In this document: positions 1 to 5,955 of the stretch, in pieces
Numbering within the stretch: the stretch's first letter is position 1
Layout of the letters: each line of letters starts with the position of its first letter
NCBI GenBank assembly: GCA_030839105.1
Contig: JAUZEI010000161.1
Coordinates: forward strand, 1 to 6,215
Length of the DNA: 6,215 nucleotides
Origin: Actinomycetota bacterium
GTDB lineage: Bacteria > Actinomycetota > Acidimicrobiia > IMCC26256 > PALSA-610
Direction: 5' to 3'
Made by a program: the position numbers and the translations under genes
Notes under the pieces: model-generated
The model's database searches: none
Told to the model about the DNA's origin: nothing
Seen by the model: only the letters and a program-made list of their open reading frames with translations

Positions 1-65
1 CTCCGGCCCTCTATCTCCGGACGCGATGACTTGACCGTCCGGGCCTGCGGATCTGCGCCCGGCGC
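1..65. other. Non-coding left edge with small inverted repeats
   Basis: No start codon with a convincing context is visible here for a gene continuing past the left edge. Read on the minus strand, this is the stretch just after the stop codon of the fused permease. It holds three competing inverted repeats: CCGGACG (17-23) with CGTCCGG (36-42), a 7-bp stem with a 12-nt loop; CCGGGC (39-44) with GCCCGG (57-62); and GCGCC-C-GGCGC (55-65), next to the stop codon. None is followed by a T tract on the minus strand, so this is not a standard intrinsic terminator. The purine-rich minus-strand sequence near position 1 could be a ribosome binding site for a following gene beyond the edge, but this cannot be tested here. 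Confidence 0.35.
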
Positions 66-2414
66 TCATTCGTGCTCCACGAGCGCGTCGAGCGCCGGTT
101 GCTGCATGGCGTCCGCGATCAGCTCGCCCGGCGCGTCCGGCGCTGCATCCGGGAGCGGTTCGGGGACGGGTGTGATCACGCGTGTGTCGGCCAGCAGGCT
201 GGGAACGCGGATCCCGCGCCGGCGGGCGTACCAACGCAAGGCCGCGTCACGGGCGTCGCCCAGCGCCGCGCCGAGGCCACCGGGCATGAGGAGCAGGACG
301 AGCAGCATGCCCGCGCCGGTGGAGAGGAAACCCCATTCCGCGGGGAGGAAGTACTGGGCGCCGTACACGTAGATGGCGCCGAGGATCGCGCCGCCGATCG
401 AGCCGAGCCCGCCGACGACGACCATCGCGAACACCTGGAGTCCCGCGGTGGGGTCGTACAACACGACGCTGATCGATTGTTGCTGCAGCTGCAGCAGCGC
501 GCCGGCGACGCCGGTCACGAATCCGGAGATGGCGAACGCGAGCAGCAGCGTGCGGCGCGCGTTCACGCTGTACGCCTCGGCGGCGCGTTCGTTCTCGCGC
601 ACGCCGATCAGTACCCGGCCGGTACGGCTCGAGCGCAGACCGCGCGCGGCGTAGACCACTACCAGGAGGACCGCGAGGACCATCCAGTAGAAGCGCGTGT
701 CGGTTTCGAGGCTGATCAGGTTGTGGCCGGCGATCGACAGCACCGAAGGCCGCGGGATCTGCCCGCCGGCTTGGAACCAATCGGGGAGCCAATGCTGCAA
801 CGGCGAGTAGCCGGTGTTCAGCAGATACTTCGAGGTCATCAGCGCGAACGCGAGCGACATCACGGCGAACGTCAACCCCCGAACGCGCAGCGTCGGCATC
901 CCGATGGCGGCCGTCACGAGCGCGCCGACGAGGCCGCCGATGAGCATCGCGACGAGCGTGCCGCCGAGCACCGGATCGGTGAAGTTCGTACAGAACCATC
1001 CCGCCGCCGCGCCCGACACGCCGGCCACAGCCATCTGGCCGAGGCTGACCTGCCCGGCCCAACCGGTGAGCATCACGAGTCCGATGCCGATCATCGCGTA
1101 AATGCCCATCGTCGCGATCTGCGACACGCGGTTCTCCGGCAGGAAGAGCGGTACGGCGGCCACCGCCGCGAGCACCGCGGTGGCAAGCGCGACCTGGGTC
1201 GCGATGACGGCGGGTTGGCGGCGCAGCTCGGCCGGGATGGGCCGGATCTCGCGGGTGGTCTGCCACGTCGAGATGGCGGCGCTGCGTAGGCGGCTCCCGC
1301 GATCGCTGCGTTGGGTGATCAGCGCGACCGCGATGATCAACGTGATGACGACGGGGCGGGCCGCGTCGTTGTCCCAACGGTAGAACACCGCTTCCGACAC
1401 GATGCCGAGCCCGACCGACGCGAGCACCGTGGTCGGCAGGCGTTCCATGCGCCCGATGACCGCGGCGCCCAAGGCGGCGAGGAGCACGCTCGGATCGAGC
1501 GCTTGGGTCACCGATGCACCGATGACGCCGTTGCGGAGGAACAGCGTGACGTACGCGAGCACGCCGACAATCGCCCACAGCACGCTCTGCAGGCGGCGCA
1601 CCGGGATACCGAGCAAGGCGGCACGATCGGCGCTCTCGGCCGTCGCCCGTAGCGCGGTCCCGATCGCGGAGAAGCGGAAGAACGCGACGAGTGCCGCGAG
1701 GACGATCGGCACCACGATGAGTACGAGGATCTCGTTGCCGCTGAACGTCGTGACGCCGACATGGAACGACAGCGACAACTCGTCCGGCAACTTGAACTGG
1801 TTCGTCGTGCCGATCCAGCGCGGCAGGAACAGGGACACGCCGAGGAGGATCTGGGCGATACCGATCGTCGCGACGGTGGCGATGAGGCGGGGAGCCTTGA
1901 AGAAGCGGCGCAGGAAGAGGAATTCGACCAGCACGCCCAACAGCACCGCCGCCGCCAGACCGGTACCGGTGGCGAGGAAGTAGTTCCAGTGCCGGGACGC
2001 GATGAGCAGCAGCGCGAAGTTGGCCGGGACGGCGCCGAGCTCGGCCTGCGCGAAGTTCACGATGCGATTCGCGCGATAGACGATGACGATGCCGGCCGCG
2101 AGCAGGCTCGTCAGCAGCCCGGCGATGACTCCCTCGAGGACGAACGCCATGGGCGGGTGCCAGAGCGCGTCGGCGAGGGCGTACATCAACAAGAGCGGTA
2201 CCGCGGGAACGAACGCGACCCGGCCCGGGAAATCGCGGAACACGAACGGGATCGCGGCGAGTACCAGCGCGAGTATTCCGAGGGGAGAGATGTCGCGGTT
2301 CGTGGGCTGTGAGCCGATCGCGATCACGGCGATCGCCGTGACCGCGGTGACGGCGCGTACCACGACCGACTCGAAACGCGTGTCGAGGCGAGGCGCGCCG
2401 AGGATCGCGGTCAC
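66..2414 (-). CDS. Fused LivH-LivM-type ABC transporter permease
   Basis: An inner-membrane permease of the branched-chain amino acid (HAAT) ABC family, with both permease subunits in one 782-residue chain. The LivH-like half covers about residues 90-370: the family pattern GIVIVYRANRIVNFAQAEL lies at 108-126 and the cytoplasmic coupling loop around GTALRATAESADRAALLGI at 252-270. The LivM-like half covers about 400-720: LTGWAGQVSLGQ at 449-460, coupling loop GVRENERAAEAYSVNARR at 604-621. About twenty hydrophobic segments are visible, including three before the LivH core. The last 45 or so residues are a hydrophilic, proline- and acid-rich tail, unusual for LivM. I chose the GTG start because it overlaps the tetR stop (GTGA) and has a G-rich ribosome binding site 6 nt upstream; the reading frame is open for 32 more arginine-rich residues inside tetR. 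The substrate may be amino acids, amides, urea or small acids and cannot be read from the permease. The ATPase and binding protein are not in the window. Confidence 0.93.
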   Translation of the reverse strand: MTAILGAPRLDTRFESVVVRAVTAVTAIAVIAIGSQPTNRDISPLGILALVLAAIPFVFRDFPGRVAFVPAVPLLLMYALADALWHPPMAFVLEGVIAGLLTSLLAAGIVIVYRANRIVNFAQAELGAVPANFALLLIASRHWNYFLATGTGLAAAVLLGVLVEFLFLRRFFKAPRLIATVATIGIAQILLGVSLFLPRWIGTTNQFKLPDELSLSFHVGVTTFSGNEILVLIVVPIVLAALVAFFRFSAIGTALRATAESADRAALLGIPVRRLQSVLWAIVGVLAYVTLFLRNGVIGASVTQALDPSVLLAALGAAVIGRMERLPTTVLASVGLGIVSEAVFYRWDNDAARPVVITLIIAVALITQRSDRGSRLRSAAISTWQTTREIRPIPAELRRQPAVIATQVALATAVLAAVAAVPLFLPENRVSQIATMGIYAMIGIGLVMLTGWAGQVSLGQMAVAGVSGAAAGWFCTNFTDPVLGGTLVAMLIGGLVGALVTAAIGMPTLRVRGLTFAVMSLAFALMTSKYLLNTGYSPLQHWLPDWFQAGGQIPRPSVLSIAGHNLISLETDTRFYWMVLAVLLVVVYAARGLRSSRTGRVLIGVRENERAAEAYSVNARRTLLLAFAISGFVTGVAGALLQLQQQSISVVLYDPTAGLQVFAMVVVGGLGSIGGAILGAIYVYGAQYFLPAEWGFLSTGAGMLLVLLLMPGGLGAALGDARDAALRWYARRRGIRVPSLLADTRVITPVPEPLPDAAPDAPGELIADAMQQPALDALVEHE

Positions 2415-3091
2415 CGAGCGCCGCCCCCGAGTTGGACGACGATTGCGTCCGCGACGCATCGCGTTGCGGTGTCGACGTCGAGATCGTTGTGGATGCGCAG
2501 CGTCTGCCACGCGTCGGCGCTCGTGAGCACGTCGATCACGGCCACGGCCTTTGCGCAGTCGTCGGCCGCCATGGCACGAAGCTCGCGTGCGAACACCCGT
2601 TGGATGTCGAGGCGGGAGCGGCTCTGCGCGTCGCGAACGATGCGCGCCAGCGTCGGAGACGACTCCGCGTGCAGGCGCGTCGCACGGCCGACCGCACCGA
2701 TCTTGGCGTACAGCCGGACGCGCTGGCCGACGAGCGCATGCGCCCGATCGGGCAGGGTTCCGGTCGCGGGCAGCGGGGTGAGCATGGGCGCGATGCGCGT
2801 GAAGTGACGCTGCGCCGCGACGCAGAAGAGGTCTTCGAGGTCGTCGAAGTGCACGTACACGGAGCGGACCGATACGCCCGCCCGCTGTGCGATCTCCTTC
2901 GCGGTGGGACGAAAGGTTCCGTCCGCGAGCAGGTCGAGCAGCGCATCGGCGATGGCGTCTCGCGTCTTGGCCGATCGGGCGCTGCGCCCGTCGACGACGG
3001 GCTCAGCGGCGTCGACGCCGGACTCGACGGCAGAGCGAACCGACAGACCACCCTCAGGCACGTCGAGCTCGACCGGCTGGGCCCCGTTCAC
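2411..3091 (-). CDS. TetR-family transcriptional regulator
   Basis: A 226-residue one-component repressor of the TetR/AcrR family. The N-terminal DNA-binding domain lies at about residues 42-90: helix 1 around TRDAIADALLDLLADG (43-58), then the helix-turn-helix AKEIAQRAGVSVRSVYVHF (64-82) with the usual tyrosine and F-D/N-x-x-D/E-L-F ending. The remaining residues, 95-226, form the helical ligand and dimer domain, which is too variable to name a ligand. About 40 acidic, low-complexity residues precede the domain. The GTG start at 3091 was chosen because a good promoter lies 8 nt upstream and no ribosome binding site is present, which suggests a leaderless transcript. GTG at 3061 (216 residues) is the alternative. 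The frame stays open to 3835, but that part is antisense to the helicase gene. Its 4-nt overlap with the permease gene makes control of that transporter, and self-control, the likely role. Confidence 0.92.
   Translation of the reverse strand: MNGAQPVELDVPEGGLSVRSAVESGVDAAEPVVDGRSARSAKTRDAIADALLDLLADGTFRPTAKEIAQRAGVSVRSVYVHFDDLEDLFCVAAQRHFTRIAPMLTPLPATGTLPDRAHALVGQRVRLYAKIGAVGRATRLHAESSPTLARIVRDAQSRSRLDIQRVFARELRAMAADDCAKAVAVIDVLTSADAWQTLRIHNDLDVDTATRCVADAIVVQLGGGAR
2421..2428 (-). promoter_or_regulatory. Ribosome binding site for the fused permease
   Basis: On the minus strand GGGGGCGG lies 6 nt before the GTG at 2414, inside the last codons of tetR. It is the best Shine-Dalgarno-like element near any start in the window. 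It supports the GTG start over the longer open frame and fits coupled translation through the GTGA overlap. Confidence 0.5.
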
Positions 3092-3099
3092 GAAGGCGC

Positions 3100-3128
3100 A
3101 ATGTACGGATGGTGCACGGGGTGTGCAA
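3100..3128 (-). promoter_or_regulatory. tetR-permease operon promoter (leaderless)
   Basis: On the minus strand a -35 box TTGCAC (3123-3128) is separated by exactly 17 nt from a -10 box TACATT (3100-3105). This matches a housekeeping sigma-70/HrdB promoter well. The -10 box ends 8 nt before the GTG at 3091, so transcription would start at or next to the first base of the codon and give a leaderless mRNA. This agrees with the absence of a Shine-Dalgarno sequence and decides the start codon I prefer for tetR. Confidence 0.65.
3113..3127. promoter_or_regulatory. Candidate TetR operator (inverted repeat)
   Basis: TGCAC-GGGGT-GTGCA is a perfect inverted repeat with 5-bp arms and a 5-bp centre. 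It covers most of the -35 box and much of the spacer of the tetR promoter, where a bound repressor would block RNA polymerase. TetR-family proteins commonly bind palindromes of about this size in their own promoter. The link to this TetR is inference from position. It lies about 55-70 bp upstream of the helD start, so it would act chiefly on tetR. Confidence 0.45.
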
Positions 3129-3146
3129 GATCGTCGGAAAATCGCC

Positions 3147-3165
3147 AGGGTCCGGGCCGGGCCCT
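3147..3165. repeat. 19-bp near-perfect palindrome upstream of helD
   Basis: AGGGTCCGGGCCGGGCCCT has 9-bp arms around a central G (3156), with one mismatch (T at 3151 opposite G at 3161). It sits where the -35 box and most of the spacer of the helD promoter should be, 3 bp before the -10 hexamer, and no TTGAC-like -35 is present. This is a natural place for a regulator site. The arms are built from GGGCC-type runs, so some symmetry could arise by chance in DNA this rich in G+C. Confidence 0.4.
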
Positions 3166-3168
3166 CAC

Positions 3169-3174
3169 TATCTT
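3169..3174 (+). promoter_or_regulatory. helD -10 element, leaderless start
   Basis: TATCTT fits the TANNNT -10 pattern and ends 7 nt before the ATG at 3182, so transcription would begin at or very near the A of the start codon. There is no Shine-Dalgarno sequence before this ATG. The region 17-18 nt upstream of the hexamer has no recognisable -35 box and is taken up by the 19-bp palindrome, so the promoter may be weak or need an activator. Confidence 0.55.
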
Positions 3175-3181
3175 GGGCCGA

Positions 3182-5254
3182 ATGCCGCACCCGGACGTTG
3201 CGTTGGAACGCGCGCGCCTGGAGTTCGCACGGTCGTGCCTCGACGCCATGCGCGAGCGGACCGCAGCCAAGGTCGAGAACGACGACATTCTGGCCGCCAA
3301 CGAGGCGGATGCCGACGCGGTGCGCTGGCAACTCCAGCGCCGGCTCGCGTCGCTCGACGACGACGTCGCCGTGCTCTGTTTCGGCCGGATCGACGAGGAA
3401 ACGGGCGATCGCTGGTACGTCGGACGGCGCCACATCGAAGAACGCGACGGCACCCCGGTGGTCGTCGATTGGCGGGCCGGTGTCGCCACTCCCTTCTATC
3501 GGGCGACGCTGGCCGACCCGTTCGGGCTCGAGCGCCGGCGTCGCTTCGTCTTCGCCGGTTCGATGGGCGATGGGCGCGAGCTCGCAGACGTGTTCGAGGA
3601 GGACTTCAGCGATCCGGATTCGCTCACGGGATCCGGGGGAGTGCCCGACCCGCTGCTCGCCGAGCTCGGTCGCGCCCGGACGGGGCAGATGCGCGACATC
3701 GTCGCGACGATCCAGGCCGAACAGGACGCGATCATCCGGGCCCCGATCGAGACGTGTCTCGTAGTGCAGGGCGGTCCCGGTACGGGCAAGACCGCGGTGG
3801 GTCTGCACCGGGCCGCGTTCCTCTTGTACGAGCACCGCGTACGGCTCGCGCGTGAAGGCGTGCTCGTCGTGGGCCCGAACCCCGTATTCCTGCGCTACAT
3901 CTCGCAGGTGCTGCCGTCCCTGGGCGAGACGTCGGCGACGCAGACGACCGTCGACGGTCTGCTCTCACTCCGCTTCCGCATCGCGGCTGTCGATCCGGAC
4001 CCGGTTGCGGCGATCAAGGGCGACGCGCGCCTCGCGATCGTGATCGAGAACGGCGCGGCCGACGCGATCCGCGTGCCGACCGACGGGCTGACGGTTCGGT
4101 TCCGTACTCGGGAGCTGACCATCGCCGCCGCCGACGTGCGTGCGCTGGTTACCGACGCCCGCCGCCGGGATGCGCCGTTCGCGACCCAGCGGGAACGGTT
4201 CCGGCAGATGTTGGTGCGACGCGCGTACGACCGGTACACGGGCGGAGTGGCGATCGAGCTCGACGAGAATGACTTCGGCGGGGCGTTGCTCGCCGATCCC
4301 GCGTCCCGCAAGGCGATCGACGGATGCTGGCGCAGCGTCAGTCCGGTTGCTCTCGTGCGTTCGTTGGTGACCCAACGTGCACTACTCGCACGGGCCGCCG
4401 CCGGCGTGCTGTCCGCGGCCGAGCAGGCCATGCTCCTGCGGCCGCGCGCCGCCGGTGACGCGTGGACAGCCGGCGACCTCCCACTCCTCGACGAGGCCGA
4501 GTCGTTCGTGAAGGGCGCGCCCCGCCGCTTCGGTCATGTGGTCGTCGACGAGGCGCAGGACCTCTCTCCCATGCAGCTGCGGATGCTCGCGCGGCGCGCG
4601 CACCGGCACTCGATGACCGTGCTCGGCGATCTGGCGCAGGCGACCGGGCCCGCGTCGCCCACGAGCTGGGAGGCCACCCTCGAGCACCTCGGCCGCCCCG
4701 AGAACGCGCAGCCGGCGGAGCTCACGATGGGATATCGCCTCCCCGGCGCCTTCCTCGCGCTTGCCAATCGCCTGCTCCCGATCGCGGCGCCGGGCGTCGC
4801 TCCCTCGCGGTCGGTGCGCGCCGACGGTGATCCCCCCGACGCGCACGAGCTCGACCCCGACCGGCTCGTTCCGGCGATCGCGGAACACGCGCTGGCGCTC
4901 TCCAAGGAGTTCGCCACCGTCGCTGTCATCGCGACGGACGGCCGCGTCGACGAGCTGCGGCGCGCGATCGAGGACCGAGGGGTCGTGCTCGCCGAACCGG
5001 GTGAGGTGTCGCCCGACCGTCCACTCGTCGTGCTGCCGGCCCGTCTCGCCAAGGGTCTCGAGTTCGACGCCGTGATCGTGGCCGAGCCCGCGGAGATCGC
5101 GGTCGAAGAACCGCACGGTGCGCGACTGCTCTTCGTCGCGCTGACCCGGGCGGTGCAGCACCTCGCGCTCGCGCACGCGCAGCCTCTCCCGGAGGTGCTG
5201 GCGGGACCCGAGACGCCGGTGGGTCCGGAGCTGCTCGGCGACGCGGACGCGTAG
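3182..5254 (+). CDS. helD: HelD/HelR-family RNA polymerase recycling ATPase
   Basis: A 690-residue superfamily 1 motor protein. Known HelD proteins bind RNA polymerase, push an N-terminal coiled coil and a specific insert into its channels, and use ATP to free it from nucleic acid; some actinobacterial members (HelR) also displace rifamycins. Visible parts: coiled-coil-like N-terminus (6-60); the HelD signature FGRID (67-71), then WYVGRRHI and VVVDWRAGVATPFYRAT (93-109); Q motif IQAEQDAIIR (177-186); Walker A GGPGTGKT (197-204); family insert (about 260-445); Walker B VVVDEAQD (453-460); GDLAQ (482-486); GYR (517-519); KGLEFDAVIV (624-633); and FVALTRAVQHLAL (651-663). All ATPase motifs look intact. 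ATG 3182 is chosen for its leaderless -10 element. An in-frame ATG at 3101 would add 27 unlikely residues across the control region. At 690 residues it is somewhat short for actinobacterial HelD. HelD versus HelR, and so drug resistance, cannot be decided from sequence alone. Confidence 0.92.
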   Translation: MPHPDVALERARLEFARSCLDAMRERTAAKVENDDILAANEADADAVRWQLQRRLASLDDDVAVLCFGRIDEETGDRWYVGRRHIEERDGTPVVVDWRAGVATPFYRATLADPFGLERRRRFVFAGSMGDGRELADVFEEDFSDPDSLTGSGGVPDPLLAELGRARTGQMRDIVATIQAEQDAIIRAPIETCLVVQGGPGTGKTAVGLHRAAFLLYEHRVRLAREGVLVVGPNPVFLRYISQVLPSLGETSATQTTVDGLLSLRFRIAAVDPDPVAAIKGDARLAIVIENGAADAIRVPTDGLTVRFRTRELTIAAADVRALVTDARRRDAPFATQRERFRQMLVRRAYDRYTGGVAIELDENDFGGALLADPASRKAIDGCWRSVSPVALVRSLVTQRALLARAAAGVLSAAEQAMLLRPRAAGDAWTAGDLPLLDEAESFVKGAPRRFGHVVVDEAQDLSPMQLRMLARRAHRHSMTVLGDLAQATGPASPTSWEATLEHLGRPENAQPAELTMGYRLPGAFLALANRLLPIAAPGVAPSRSVRADGDPPDAHELDPDRLVPAIAEHALALSKEFATVAVIATDGRVDELRRAIEDRGVVLAEPGEVSPDRPLVVLPARLAKGLEFDAVIVAEPAEIAVEEPHGARLLFVALTRAVQHLALAHAQPLPEVLAGPETPVGPELLGDADA

Positions 5255-5257
5255 GCT
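5252..5257 (+). promoter_or_regulatory. Possible -10 element overlapping the helD stop codon
   Basis: TAGGCT fits the TANNNT -10 pattern and resembles actinobacterial -10 boxes. Its first three bases are the TAG stop codon of helD. It ends 8 nt before the ATG at 5266, the same spacing as at the two other uncoupled starts in the window, so the next gene may have its own leaderless transcript. No -35 box is visible 16-18 nt upstream, and a stop codon supplies TA for free, so the call is tentative. Confidence 0.3.
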
Positions 5258-5265
5258 TTGTCCTG

Positions 5266-5295
5266 ATGCCCGACCCGGCGATGCCCGACCCGGCT
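5266..5295 (+). repeat. 15-bp tandem duplication of a start codon region
   Basis: Two adjacent 15-bp units, 5266-5280 and 5281-5295, differ only in their last base and each begins with ATGCCCGACCCGGC. The duplication gives the protein the N-terminus MPDPAMPDPA and supplies two possible in-frame start codons. It looks like a recent slippage duplication. Confidence 0.8.
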
Positions 5296-5955
5296 CCGCT
5301 GAAGATCACGACCCGAAGCGGCAACGTCCGCGTCGTCGTGGGTGCGCCCGGCGAGCTCTCGGTCGTCGGCGGCACGATCGAACGCCGCGACGACGGCACC
5401 GTGCACATCCGCCGGGAACCGTCGAGCAATTCGATCGAAGTGCGGTGCGCGCCCGGCACCGATGTCACGGTCGGCACCGCGTCGGGCAAGGTCGAGCTGA
5501 TCGGCGCGCTCGGCGCGGTGAGGGTCGCGACGGTGAGCGGACGGATACGCGTCGACGAAGGAACGCGAATCGACGTCCGCACGAAGTCGGGCAAGATCGA
5601 GATCGGTACGTGTGCGGGCGACTGCCGCATCATGAGCAAGAGCTCCGCGGTACATGTCCGGAAGGCCGGCCGCGCGACGGTCGCCGGCGTTTCGGGAGTC
5701 GTGTTCCTCGAAGACGTCGGCGGTGCCGAGGTGAAGACCGTCAGCGGCAAGGTCGCCGTCGGTTCGACGGGCAGCGACCGCATCTCCGTGCACACGGTCT
5801 CCGGCAAGGTCGACGTCCGTCTGCCCTCGGCCACCCGACCTTCGGCGCGCTTGCGCTCACTCTCGGGCCGTGTCAACTGCGAGCTCGCACCCGGCGACGA
5901 CTGCGAGGTCGCGGTCGTCAGCGTGAGTGGTGCGATCAAGGTGTCGAGCGGCTGA
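5266..5955 (+). CDS. DUF4097-like beta-solenoid repeat protein
   Basis: A 229-residue protein built almost wholly from about ten copies of a short strand-turn-strand unit, [T/S/G]-x-S-[G/S]-x-[V/I]-x-[V/I/L/C]. Copies start near residues 16, 71, 89, 106, 124, 141, 158, 177, 198 and 219, mostly 17-21 residues apart. This is the pattern of DUF4097 (putative adhesin) proteins, which fold as right-handed beta-solenoids. No signal peptide or membrane segment is present, so the product is probably cytosolic and more likely a scaffold or binding surface than an adhesin. The family has no established activity and I assign none. It begins 11 bp after helD, with no Shine-Dalgarno sequence but a possible leaderless -10 element; ATG 5281, five codons in, is the alternative start. 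Its stop codon overlaps the cyclase start (TGATG), which suggests coupled production of the two proteins. Confidence 0.8.
   Translation: MPDPAMPDPAPLKITTRSGNVRVVVGAPGELSVVGGTIERRDDGTVHIRREPSSNSIEVRCAPGTDVTVGTASGKVELIGALGAVRVATVSGRIRVDEGTRIDVRTKSGKIEIGTCAGDCRIMSKSSAVHVRKAGRATVAGVSGVVFLEDVGGAEVKTVSGKVAVGSTGSDRISVHTVSGKVDVRLPSATRPSARLRSLSGRVNCELAPGDDCEVAVVSVSGAIKVSSG

Noticed and set aside
17..42. Inverted repeat after the permease as an intrinsic terminator.
   Set aside because: There is no T tract after the stem on the minus strand, the loop is 12 nt, and other stems compete for the same bases.
72..1289. Long open frame on the plus strand opposite the permease (405 codons), and another minus-strand frame at 247-1578.
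   Set aside because: Both translate to arginine-, histidine- and glutamate-rich low-complexity sequence without any domain, typical of frames opposite or shifted from a real G+C-rich gene. The permease has clear family motifs across the same region.
2432..3181. The helD reading frame is open for 750 bp upstream of the chosen ATG.
   Set aside because: That stretch is antisense to the well-supported tetR gene and then crosses the divergent promoter region. Its translation has no HelD-like content. Family similarity starts after ATG 3182.
3092..3835. The tetR frame stays open upstream on the minus strand, suggesting a 474-residue protein.
   Set aside because: The extra part is antisense to helD and crosses the control region. 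The TetR domain is already complete from the GTG at 3091.
3182..5254. Annotation as a UvrD/PcrA/Rep DNA repair helicase.
   Set aside because: The superfamily 1 motifs are shared, but the N-terminal coiled-coil region, FGRID and DWRAGVATPFYRAT signatures and the large insert between Walker A and Walker B are those of HelD.
5300..5950. Periodic short repeats resembling a DNA repeat array.
   Set aside because: The periodicity is at protein level (about 17-21 residues), with varied codons and spacing. It reflects solenoid repeats, not a CRISPR or satellite array.
5266..5955. Annotation as a surface adhesin, as the family name suggests.
   Set aside because: No signal peptide, lipobox, anchor or membrane segment is present.
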